From: Fomitopsis serialis
Taxonomy: Eukaryota > Basidiomycota > Agaricomycetes > Polyporales > Fomitopsidaceae
Length of the DNA: 12,718 nucleotides
Assembly: GCF_022376445.1 (NCBI RefSeq)
Contig: NW_025955727.1
Span: 1-12,718 of the forward strand
Direction of reading: 5' to 3'
How positions within the stretch are numbered: the stretch's first letter is position 1; every line of letters begins with the position of its first letter. The notes under the pieces are model-generated. The model made no database searches, was not told the origin of the DNA, and saw only the letters and a program-made list of their open reading frames with translations. Positions 5,404-12,718 of this stretch are shown here, in pieces. The position numbers and the translations under genes were made by a program.

Positions 5404-8400
5404 CTAACCAAGAGCGATCCATTGCGACATGAATGACGCGAGTCCATTAGCTTTGCCGTCTTCTATATCGTGTCCCCAAACTCCGCTTACACCGTGCGTG
5501 CAACCGTCATCCTCGTCAAGCCAGCCGCAGTCTCGATTGGTCTTGACAATTGCCCTCTCTGTGTCTGCGCACGGCAGGTACTCCACGATCCGATGCCCGT
5601 TCTCATCCAAGTGCCAGCAGCTGACTAGTTTTTCATCGCAGACCTCTTCTGGGACCCTGAGCTCAGCGCACTCGACCAGTAGGCACTCTCCGGCGAGTCC
5701 GAGTCTATGATCGTCCGCGACGGTCGCGTTGCCCGAGGCCATCGTGTCGTCCCTCGCCTGCTTGTGCGCCTGGTACTGTCGATTGTTCCGGTCGATGTTG
5801 TCTGCGGTGTGTCCTCTCGTCGCACCTAAACTGCGCATGAACCCACCGCGCAACTGCTGATCTGCCTCTATAACCGCCCTCTTCGACTCGTCGCGCGGAA
5901 GAAATTCGATGATCCACTGCCCGTGGTCGTCGAGGTGACAACAGCTTACTAGCCCGTCATCGTGCGCTTCGTCCGGGATGTTCAGCTCGGCCGACCCAAC
6001 GAGTAGGCACTCTTGCAGCCCACGTTCTCCCGCTTCGACCACCCTGTCCGGCTGACCACCAGGTCTACCTCGTCTCCGAGGCTCCCCCATACTCGGATCC
6101 GCACTCTGTGGTCGCTCACGTTCCGCCGGACCGTGCGCGTTTGGGTTTCCTGGGCCGCCTGCTTGCCCAGTCTCGCACTGCGTCGAGTCCTCGGCGCTCC
6201 TTGGGCTATCCGAGACATCTACCCCGAGTCGTACGCGCTCGTGTACCAGGTACTGCGCTAGCCATTCGCTCCGCTCGGTATCCTCGTCAACGGTGCGTGT
6301 GTCGTCCTCTGGGACCCATTTGTCTGCCTGCTCAACTTCGCGCAGGGCCACCTCGGCTTCGGCTCGCGGAATGTATCCCCATAGCCGCCGCCCGTCCTCC
6401 GCAATGTGCCAGCATGCGACGAGGTCGTCCTCGGGTGCCTGTTCTGGCCCGTCGAACTCGCCGAAGTCTCCGAGAAGCCACGCCTCTCCTTGCTCTTCTT
6501 CAATCTCACGCTCCTCACGCCGGTAGCCGCTTGAACTGGCAGCTGAATCGTGCACGTCACTTTCGGGTGGCAGTGTCCGTGGTAGGTCGACCGGTGAGTC
6601 AATATTCCCGCTGACTTCAGTGCGGTTCGCCTCCTCGCACGTATGGTCCAGTCGACCAGACGTCCCGTCCTGGAGTCCCTCGCACCTAGCTGTTCCCTGT
6701 AACTTGCGCAGCCGAGCGACCTCGCCTTCAAGTTGGTCCCCTCTTCTAAGCTTAGAGCTTGCCCCATGGTCCGTCTCGCTGGCGGTAGTATGCACGAGCC
6801 TGCCCATCCCGCATCCTTGCCACGGTACGTCCGCAAATTCCGCGAATGGTCCGGTTTGCTGGCTAATCTCCATAAACCCCACATGCAGCACCGCGTCGGG
6901 TTCGCCATCCCGCGCGTACCTGCTCGTCCATTCGTACTTGGAGCGCGCGTCGTCCTTGGGCGCGCTTGACAACCCTTCCGCGGCGGCTATCGGTCCCGGC
7001 GCCCTCCACGTCTCGCCACGGCCGGTACGTTCATCCGCCCGCTCCCCCATACTCGGCTCGACGCTCACGCCCCAGTTCACCCTGCTGCCTGCTTGCACCC
7101 GGCTACCCGTCCCGCGTCCTTGCCATGGTATGTCCGCTGAGTCCGTGAAGGGTCTCGCCTCGCTGATCCCGACGGGCCCTGACTGTAGCACCAGTTCACT
7201 ACCACCGTCCTCCTCGTGCGTAATCCCGCACCCGCCGCACCCGTACTCCCTCCGTGTGCAGGATGTTTCTTCCACCGTGCGTCGCTGCCACGAGATATCC
7301 AGTACGTCCGTGAAGGTGTCGGTTGACCGGCTGATCTCGGTGACCCCAACTTGCCAGACCGCTTCGCCGCAGCCCTCCTCCGTGTACGTGTTCGTTGCCT
7401 CACGTCTGGTGCGTCTGTGTTCTGTCCGCATGTCTGACGATGTTTTGGCTGAAGCTTCCCCTCGCCCCTTCATCCCCCGCCGGGTCCCACTATCGCCCAC
7501 GCATCCGTCCTTCAGCTCTCTCGTACTCGGCTTCAAGTTCTGGCCCTGGCTCGTCTCGCCACGCGCGTGTGCGTGTCTGCCTCGCTGCGGCGGTATGTCC
7601 TTCACGTCCGCCCAGAGTTCGGTCGGCTGGCTGATCTCGAGCAGGTTCACTTGTAGAATCGTGACTTCGCGACTGCCGCTCAGTGCGTACTCGCCCGTCT
7701 CCTCTCGCTCGGCCTGTCCATCGCCGCCGTGAGCTCGTACGGGCCCCTCTCCCGCCTCCCGTTGCAATAGTTTGTCCGTCATGTCTGCCGGGAGTCCATT
7801 TGGCTGGTTGACTTCGATAAATCCTGCTCGAGGTCCCGGCTCCTGCCCGTCCAACTCCGCGATTGCCTGCGCAACGTCCCTCGCCACCGTTACGTGTCGT
7901 CGTCTTGGTATGTCCGGTGAGCCCACCAGTCCTTCGGCTACCTTGGTCCCGAACGAGTTCACCTGTAGGACCGTCGCCTCCTCCCCGTCTTGCGCGCACT
8001 CGCCCTCTCTCTCGTACTTGACACATCCGCTCTCTCCCGATATGCGTGCTGACGCCTCGGCTGGACCCTGCGACTCTGCCGCTCTGAAGCTCGCGGCCTG
8101 GTCCGTGTCGTCCTGCCCTTGCGCCAGCTCGTCCGCTGCGGAGTGTTCTGGAGGTACGTCTATTCGGTCCACGCGAGCCCCGGTTGGTTGGCTGACCTCG
8201 CCCCTGTTCACCTGTAACGGCTTGACTTCGTGGTCGCCGTCCCGCATGCACTCGACCGTCCCCTCGTGCTTGGTCTGCGTGTACTCGTCGCCAGTCGCCT
8301 CCGTATCCTCGGCCCCTGTTCCCTCGGTCCGTCCTTGTTCTGGGTTCGCTACTGGGCTCCGGTTCTCCCTGTGCCTGCCCCCGGCTTCCGACGAAACCCC

Positions 8401-8529
8401 CTCATCAGGTGTCTCTTGCGGCCCGGGTTCGCCCAGCTTGCAACTGAGCTCGTTCGCCGTAATAACATCTCTCAGCGTCGTGCCCTCTCTCGTGTGCATG
8501 TTCGACTGGTTCCCGACGCAGGCGTCCAT
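5404..8529 (-). CDS. Large hydrophilic repeat protein, 1041 residues, unknown function
   Basis: ATG at 8529 sits in GCCATGG, a strong eukaryotic start context; in the same frame an upstream TGA lies about 80 bases before it. The frame is uninterrupted to TAG at 5404-5406. I do not recognise the family. Residues 1-580 hold about seven divergent copies of a roughly 38-residue motif (LQV...EIS..TG.F.D..DIPWQG) at about 93-128, 177-212, 234-257, 280-318, 382-416, 437-475 and 539-576, joined by acidic, Gly/Glu/Arg/Thr-rich linkers likely to be disordered. Residues 681-735, 840-895 and 948-1000 are three copies of a better conserved module with alternating hydrophobic strands and CWH. RRRGRPGG at 818-825 resembles an AT-hook. 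There is no signal peptide and no membrane segment. The LTR begins 10 bases after the stop, so the C-terminus may be native or cut by the insertion. An intron-free frame this long by chance is very unlikely. Confidence 0.7.
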   Translation of the reverse strand: MDACVGNQSNMHTREGTTLRDVITANELSCKLGEPGPQETPDEGVSSEAGGRHRENRSPVANPEQGRTEGTGAEDTEATGDEYTQTKHEGTVECMRDGDHEVKPLQVNRGEVSQPTGARVDRIDVPPEHSAADELAQGQDDTDQAASFRAAESQGPAEASARISGESGCVKYEREGECAQDGEEATVLQVNSFGTKVAEGLVGSPDIPRRRHVTVARDVAQAIAELDGQEPGPRAGFIEVNQPNGLPADMTDKLLQREAGEGPVRAHGGDGQAEREETGEYALSGSREVTILQVNLLEISQPTELWADVKDIPPQRGRHAHARGETSQGQNLKPSTRELKDGCVGDSGTRRGMKGRGEASAKTSSDMRTEHRRTRREATNTYTEEGCGEAVWQVGVTEISRSTDTFTDVLDISWQRRTVEETSCTRREYGCGGCGITHEEDGGSELVLQSGPVGISEARPFTDSADIPWQGRGTGSRVQAGSRVNWGVSVEPSMGERADERTGRGETWRAPGPIAAAEGLSSAPKDDARSKYEWTSRYARDGEPDAVLHVGFMEISQQTGPFAEFADVPWQGCGMGRLVHTTASETDHGASSKLRRGDQLEGEVARLRKLQGTARCEGLQDGTSGRLDHTCEEANRTEVSGNIDSPVDLPRTLPPESDVHDSAASSSGYRREEREIEEEQGEAWLLGDFGEFDGPEQAPEDDLVACWHIAEDGRRLWGYIPRAEAEVALREVEQADKWVPEDDTRTVDEDTERSEWLAQYLVHERVRLGVDVSDSPRSAEDSTQCETGQAGGPGNPNAHGPAERERPQSADPSMGEPRRRGRPGGQPDRVVEAGERGLQECLLVGSAELNIPDEAHDDGLVSCCHLDDHGQWIIEFLPRDESKRAVIEADQQLRGGFMRSLGATRGHTADNIDRNNRQYQAHKQARDDTMASGNATVADDHRLGLAGECLLVECAELRVPEEVCDEKLVSCWHLDENGHRIVEYLPCADTERAIVKTNRDCGWLDEDDGCTHGVSGVWGHDIEDGKANGLASFMSQWIALG
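5530..6489 (-). repeat. Type B C-terminal modules, three copies
   Basis: Copies at 6489-6325, 6012-5845 and 5688-5530. Conserved pattern: E.LLV...AEL..P.E...D..LVSCWHLD..G...VEYLPRA...RA. The second and third copies share ECLLV, AEL, LVSC and a WHLD-like core. Comparing about 43 aligned codons of these two copies, I count 11 third-base-only synonymous differences (for example CTC/CTG, GTT/GTC, GAC/GAT), as expected if the minus-strand protein was selected after duplication. Spacers of 150-310 bases between copies are acidic and unconserved. The first copy is the most diverged (AWLLGDFGEFDGPEQ). Alternating hydrophobic residues suggest a small beta-rich domain. Confidence 0.7.
6802..8253 (-). 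repeat. Type A protein repeats, about seven copies
   Basis: Within the 1041-residue ORF the motif recurs at irregular spacing (about 130-305 bases). Best copies: EVTILQVNLLEISQPTELW with ADVKDIPPQRG (residues 288-317), AVLHVGFMEISQQTGPF with ADVPWQGCGMG (546-576) and AVWQVGVTEISRSTD with DVLDISWQR (390-416). The third copy (234-257) lacks the DIPWQ end and is the weakest. Between units the linkers share no clear sequence. At DNA level the plus strand shows recurring GTATGTCC and GTACGTCC at the units' ends. Structure or binding partner is unknown. Confidence 0.65.
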
Positions 8530-8641
8530 GGCAGTCTGAGGCCTACGCCTCCCTTCTCGCTCGCTTGCGTCTCGAATAGCGGCTCGTTCCCGGACCTTGC
8601 CTCATCGCTTCGCAAGAGCGTTTCGAGTCGCACTTGAGGTC

Positions 8642-9375
8642 TCATGGAATATCTCGTCTCGCCACACTTGGTACGCCCGCAAGACGGCTCTGACCTCGCT
8701 TCACTTCGCTTGAGATGTCTCGACTCGCCAGGCGCGATACAGGGCGACCGGGTACATGCCTCCGCATCAACCCAGACCCCGACTGCTGTACGTGCCCCGC
8801 GATCCCCCCGCTTCGCTTGATCGATCCGCCACTGCTTTCCGGCCTGAGGTCGTGCTCCATCACCAATTATGCTGTTGGTCTTTGCCTTCGGTGTACTCCA
8901 TTCCTCGCCGGCCTCCGCCCATCCGTGCTCTGGTCTCGAGCCCTCGTTCCCCCTGCTCTGCCACTGAGTCGTCTCCCTCCGCTCATCGTTGCCTCGCAGC
9001 TGTACTGGTCCTCGCCTGTGACAACCACCTCCGATCGCTCGAGTACCGCCCGTCACTTCCCGTAGCGCATGTCGCCCAATAGTATTGCATGCGAACAGGC
9101 TGGATAGACCGGGGTCCTGTTCGACCTCAAGAAACGTGACTCGGGGATGGCGTCTTCGTCCTCCGCAACTTGAGAGACTAGTCGCCCAGTAGTGAACTGC
9201 GCAGGCCCTAGTCCATACACTTGGACAGTGGTCACCCCGGGTCCTCTCTTCCCTAGCTCCGCCTCCTCCGACTGGCTATCGTCGATATCCCGGACCTCGG
9301 CACGCTTGCTGTCGGCAGTCTTGTACCTCGCCCCTGCAGCTTGTAGATGCGCATCGAACCATTCACCGTAAGGAA
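8642..9375 (-). pseudogene. Degraded coding stretch between the two large ORFs
   Basis: Neither large ORF covers 8530-9252. One minus frame gives protein-like text through most of it: from about 9375, EEIPYGEWFDAHLQAAGARY and GPGVTTVQVYGLGPAQF, to a TGA at 9053-9055. It continues past that stop with AVLERSEVVVTGEDQYSCEA, to a TAA at 8867-8869, and then MEHDLRPESSGGSIKRSGG to 8642. A different frame is open from 9056 to 8472 (194 codons, Arg/Gly-rich) and overlaps the start of the 1041-codon ORF. I see no convincing promoter here. The stretch could be decayed coding sequence joining the two ORFs, an intron-bearing join, or the 3' end of one gene and the leader of the next. Confidence 0.4.
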
Positions 9376-12144
9376 TCTCCTCGCGAGTCCGTTCTGCTCC
9401 CTCGCTCTGGCCAGCTGCCCGTGCGTGTGTGCCTCGACTGCGTCCTGTGGTTGGATGTCCCGCCTACCTGCTCGTCTGGAAACTCGTCTCATGGCCTCCA
9501 CGAGCCCTCCAACCTTCCCGTGTTCCTTCCGTCCCGCGCCACTGTCGTCGTCCGCACGCTTTCGATACCGAGGTTCGCCCGCCGTTCCTTCCGCGACACG
9601 GTCTCCGCTTGTTGCGGATTGTTTCGCGCATCGCCAGGCAATCTCGAGTGTCGACCTGCATCCGGACGTCCCCATCCCCTCCACACGTTCCTCCTGTAGC
9701 TCTCGTTGCCTGTCTGAATCCGCGGCTTGTCGTCTCGACACATCCCGAGATCCGTCTCGCTCTCGTTGTTTCCTCCGGCGCATCTCCGTCTCTGAGCTCG
9801 CCCGTGCCGTACCCGCAACTGCTCGGCTGTCCGTGCTCTCGCTCCCGTATCCGCGTCCCGTCTCGCTAGACAGAACTTGCTGGCTCGCCGTGACTTCCGA
9901 GTGGGCGTGCCTTGACTCTCCCGTAGGCGTGAGGGTTCGGCTCGTCCGTCTGTTGTAGGTAGCCTCGCAATAGATGCTCTTCACTTCGACCGACCGCGTG
10001 ACTCGAGCTCGACTTCCTGTACCCGCGTCCTCGATACGTCCCGTCATGTCCAGCTGTACTTCTGAATGCCAGTTGCCCTCGCTCCTCCGCTGGTCCTGGT
10101 CACTCACAGCAGGCTCTAACTCCGCATCATGTCGGCCCTCTCCCACTTCCGATCCTTGTAGACGCCGGTTGTCCTTCCCCTCCTCCTTAGATCGCGTCGG
10201 AAGGGACGTTGTTCCCACTGAAGCCTCGCGTACGTGAACGGTCTCCTTCCGTGCGAATACAATGGCCCAGGCTCGCGAGAACAACGGTCCCGCAAGCCAG
10301 CGACTGGTCGTGGGGGCTTTGTCGGTGATTCCAGCCTCCGTTGAGACTCGTCCGAATGTTGACGTTCCCTTCGCGTCCTGATTCCTTCCCTCCGAGGGAC
10401 CATCCCGCCCGGCAATGCTTCGTCTCGCCGTCTTCCTTAACTCGTCTTGTTTCCTCCGTAACGCGCCGTGCTCGAACCCCGTCCTTTCTGTGTCCGTCGC
10501 TAGACTCTCGATGCTATCCTTCCTGCTTCCGCATGCCGTTCGTTCCGACGCAATGCACTGGCGTGAATTGCGGCACCAGCTCGCCTGCCTCGTCAGCTCT
10601 TCCCTTGGAACAGGTCCGTGAGTGAGCGTTCCCTCCGGTAACGAGTTTGCGATCGCCGAGTCCGCCTGCTGGCACCTCGGTGCTTGCATGTCAATGCCCA
10701 GACCCGCTGCATCGCCTTCGTTCCGTCGTGACTGTTCCGGCGACTCACTTGCCCATAGATCAGTCCATCCCATTCCTCTGGAGACATTGACATCCTGCGT
10801 ATCCCTGGGTCGCTCGCCTCGAGTGTCTGCTTCACTTCGGATTAGGACCTCCTGATCGTGGCACTCCAACTTGTACGTCTCGTACGCGGTTCCCTCTGAT
10901 CTTACGGTCTGGCAACCATGAACCGCCGTAGGGCATCTCGCGCTTTGCCCGATAGAACCGAGTGCGTACAGGTTAGTAGTATTGAAGAGACGCGGGAACT
11001 GCGAGAACGCCCGCGCCGAATCTTCGACTTGAGTGACCAGCGAGACGCCAGTAGGCTGTGCAGACCGTGGTTCGGGCGCTTGAGCGATCGTCTCTCGCCT
11101 GAGTCCTCTCTCCACCGACTCTATCTGCGACTGCTTGTAGTCCTCGCCCCGGTTCCCGTCGTACTGTCTCTCGTGCATCGCGATGATGCCCCCTTCTTGG
11201 GCCCTCGCCAGATTGGCGCACTCCCGGCCGCAGTCGCGTCCATCACCGATCCGCTGTGTGCTCAAAAGAAGCGCGTCGTCAACTCCGAGCTCCAATGTGC
11301 TCGTCGCATGCTCCTGCCCATACAAGACCGTTCTCGCGGAGGGAGATGAATGTCCGGGGTACGCGTAGTCGGTGGAGGAGACCCCATAGGTGAGTTCAAT
11401 CTCTGTCGCTCGAATCACGACCCCTCTGAACGCCTGCGCCTGTCGCTCCTGCTCCTTACGCGTATCAAGCGCGTCCGCCGTTGCGCCGTCTCGTGCTAGA
11501 GTATCTTCCCGGACGTCTAACGCGTACGTCTCCTCCGCCTGCATGCATGGTGCGCCTCGTGGAGTTGCCGTGGAGTCTTCGGCTAGCGAGGAGAGTGGAC
11601 CGCTGCCTGTCGGATGGCATCTCCCGGTACGCCCATCCTCTACCGATGTTATCGCGACTCGCCTCGTCACCCGCGACACCTGTGCAGCTTGCTGATATAG
11701 CCTCAGCCGGTCGTTTCCAGTTTTGAAGACTCGTCTCGCCGCGACCAAGAACTCTCCGACCTCTTGCTGTTCCCTGCTGCATGCGCTACCAGTGGCTGCA
11801 CTTGAAGTCTCACCGCCCGCCATCCTCTTCTCGTCACGGCCTAGCTCGCCGTCGAAATCCCGGCCTTCCGCAATACCCGTCGCCGCTAGGTCCTTGCATG
11901 CAACCCCCGCCCGCCGTGAGTCTCTCTCTCGTGGTCCTAGCCCGTCTCGCCCGCTCGACGCCCCGCTTGTGCCGCGTCCAGAAGTCTCCATTCTCTCGTC
12001 ATTCTCTCGTCCGATGTTGCTTACACTCGAGTATCCGTAGGTCCGCACTAGGTCGACTAGGTGCGGCGCTTCCGTTCCTCCTCGGTCTCCTCGTATCAGA
12101 GCCAGTACCTCGCCGAACGGGGTCCTGTGTCGGCAACCGACCAC
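9253..12144 (-). CDS. Large hydrophilic protein frame, 963 codons, unknown function
   Basis: The frame is open from upstream of 12144 (GTG) to TAG at 9253-9255; the first ATG is at 11991 (residue 52). It is in the same reading frame as the 1041-codon ORF downstream. I do not recognise it. Composition is Arg/Glu/Ser/Thr/Gly-rich and probably disordered, with short hydrophobic islands: EFLVAARRVFKTGNDRLRLY (131-150), HATSTLELGVDDALLLS (279-295) and RWLAGPLFSRAWAIVF (615-630). Short related motifs recur: ETYALDVREDTLARDG (205-220), ETYKLECHDQEVLIRSE (422-438) and HSEVQLDMTGRIEDAG (693-708). DVNVSRGMGW (451-460) resembles the DVPWQGCGMG end of the type A repeat in the next ORF. No membrane domain, protease or nucleic-acid enzyme motif is seen. 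Nearly a thousand codons without a stop in DNA of this base content is strong evidence of coding. Confidence 0.55.
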   Translation of the reverse strand: MVGCRHRTPFGEVLALIRGDRGGTEAPHLVDLVRTYGYSSVSNIGRENDERMETSGRGTSGASSGRDGLGPRERDSRRAGVACKDLAATGIAEGRDFDGELGRDEKRMAGGETSSAATGSACSREQQEVGEFLVAARRVFKTGNDRLRLYQQAAQVSRVTRRVAITSVEDGRTGRCHPTGSGPLSSLAEDSTATPRGAPCMQAEETYALDVREDTLARDGATADALDTRKEQERQAQAFRGVVIRATEIELTYGVSSTDYAYPGHSSPSARTVLYGQEHATSTLELGVDDALLLSTQRIGDGRDCGRECANLARAQEGGIIAMHERQYDGNRGEDYKQSQIESVERGLRRETIAQAPEPRSAQPTGVSLVTQVEDSARAFSQFPRLFNTTNLYALGSIGQSARCPTAVHGCQTVRSEGTAYETYKLECHDQEVLIRSEADTRGERPRDTQDVNVSRGMGWTDLWASESPEQSRRNEGDAAGLGIDMQAPRCQQADSAIANSLPEGTLTHGPVPREELTRQASWCRNSRQCIASERTACGSRKDSIESLATDTERTGFEHGALRRKQDELRKTARRSIAGRDGPSEGRNQDAKGTSTFGRVSTEAGITDKAPTTSRWLAGPLFSRAWAIVFARKETVHVREASVGTTSLPTRSKEEGKDNRRLQGSEVGEGRHDAELEPAVSDQDQRRSEGNWHSEVQLDMTGRIEDAGTGSRARVTRSVEVKSIYCEATYNRRTSRTLTPTGESRHAHSEVTASQQVLSSETGRGYGSESTDSRAVAGTARASSETEMRRRKQRERDGSRDVSRRQAADSDRQRELQEERVEGMGTSGCRSTLEIAWRCAKQSATSGDRVAEGTAGEPRYRKRADDDSGAGRKEHGKVGGLVEAMRRVSRRAGRRDIQPQDAVEAHTHGQLARAREQNGLARRFLTVNGSMRIYKLQGRGTRLPTASVPRSGISTIASRRRRS

Positions 12145-12718
12145 TGCAGGGCACGCGCCGCCCTCGTAGCGATTCCGCCGGTGAGTGTAACCTCCGTAAT
12201 CACATCCCGCGCCTGCCCTGATGCTTGCGTTTCCGTCCTGGTTTGCTCCTTGGGCCGCGGGGGATCGTCCTCGACCGTAAAGAGGTGGTCTGTCGTGTAC
12301 GCCTCCGCCGCGGTCTGCACCTCAGCCAATGGCATCTGCTGGCTCGCCTCCCGCGCTCGCCCCTTTCGCTCGCGCATACCCTCGTGCTCCATGCTAGTGT
12401 CGCTCATATGCCCTGTTCCCTGAATCCCCTGGTCGCGTGCTTGGTTACTCGCTGGGCGCCAGGATCTGCCGGTCGTACATTCGCTCCGACTCTTGTATGC
12501 TGACTTGGGGCTGACGTTCACAAGCTGGCGCAGTGGCGTTCGCGAAGCTGATTGCTTGTCCTGCCCTCTGCTCGCCGCTGCAACTCCTTCCGACCTGTCG
12601 TACTGGTGCGCCGTCGCTTGCTCCGAGTTCGCGGGACTGACAGTCGCGTCCGAAGGTATTGCGTCACTAAGCTGCGTGGCCGTGATCCTAGCGAGTCTAT
12701 CTCCCGCAGGCCCGTTGT
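12096..12718 (-). CDS. Partial upstream coding frame, continues beyond the window
   Basis: This minus frame is open from the window end to a stop at 12096, about 207 codons, and overlaps the start of the 963-codon frame by 49 bases. The text is protein-like (ARITATQLSDAIPSDA; ASQQMPLAEVQTAAEAY; ARDVITEVTLTGGIA) and includes the TEVTL element echoed in later motifs. The simplest reading is that it is the N-terminal part of the same gene as the 963-codon frame, displaced by a frameshift or intron near 12100-12144. There is no start codon within the window that I would defend. Confidence 0.45.
   Translation of the reverse strand, partial: NGPAGDRLARITATQLSDAIPSDATVSPANSEQATAHQYDRSEGVAAASRGQDKQSASRTPLRQLVNVSPKSAYKSRSECTTGRSWRPASNQARDQGIQGTGHMSDTSMEHEGMRERKGRAREASQQMPLAEVQTAAEAYTTDHLFTVEDDPPRPKEQTRTETQASGQARDVITEVTLTGGIATRAARALQWSVADTGPRSARYWL

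Noticed and set aside
6620..7732. 370-codon plus-strand ORF, Ser/Pro/Cys-rich with apparent repeats
   Set aside because: It is the wobble-aligned antisense of the 1041-codon minus ORF; the minus frame is longer, unbroken, starts with ATG in strong context and contains better protein-like modules.
7490..8251. 253-codon Arg/Gly-rich minus ORF
   Set aside because: Out-of-frame shadow of the 1041-codon ORF with strongly biased composition.
7772..8539. 255-codon plus-strand ORF
   Set aside because: Same antisense phase as 6620-7732 and explained in the same way.

Overview
The window looks like eukaryotic, probably fungal DNA: a Ty3/gypsy (Metaviridae-type) LTR retrotransposon on the minus strand, lying directly downstream of a very long, repeat-rich, hydrophilic coding region on the same strand. 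From memory, the protease/RT/integrase wording (for example ELLSISPELRNRYREAV before the protease, YIDD in RT, HIRISGYNSRANG in integrase) resembles elements common in Agaricomycete basidiomycetes. That is family resemblance, not a database result. No bacterial operon, tRNA, rRNA or CRISPR array was seen.

Positions 1-5393 (minus strand) hold the retrotransposon, truncated by the window edge before its 3' LTR. Reading in its own direction: a 349-bp candidate 5' LTR (5393-5045, TGT...ACA) with a TATA box and two hairpin-forming inverted repeats; a candidate primer-binding site; a short gag-like frame built on a coiled-coil heptad encoded by an 11-unit 21-bp tandem repeat; then protease (4371-3439), reverse transcriptase (3544-1745) and RNase H plus integrase (about 1756 down to position 1). 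The catalytic residues of protease, RT, RNase H and integrase are all visible. However, the polyprotein is split by at least five frameshifts, the gag-like frame carries five in-frame TAG codons and no ATG, and no CCHC zinc knuckle is visible. This copy is therefore dead, or the assembly carries indel errors. The gag-like frame ends in a TGA that overlaps the protease ATG as ATGA, which suggests that the parental element translated pol by stop/restart.

Positions 5404-12718 (minus strand) are almost entirely open: 12718-12096, 12144-9253 (963 codons), a degraded stretch at about 9375-8642, and 8529-5404 (1041 codons, ATG in a strong Kozak context). The two large ORFs share one reading frame. 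The 1041-residue protein contains about seven divergent copies of a roughly 38-residue motif (LQV...EIS..T...D.PWQG) and three copies of a roughly 55-residue C-terminal module (ECLLV...AEL..P.E...D..LVSCWHLD..G...EYLP). I do not recognise either as a known domain. Shorter, weaker echoes of the first motif occur in the 963-codon ORF, so the whole block may be one giant repeat protein gene, or two tandem relatives, now broken by indels and stops. The retrotransposon LTR begins only 10 bases after the 1041-codon ORF stop codon.

The two halves differ sharply in composition. The hexamer TTCGAA occurs about 21 times in 1-4371, in all three codon phases, and I found none in 5404-12718. This supports separate origins for the element and its flank.
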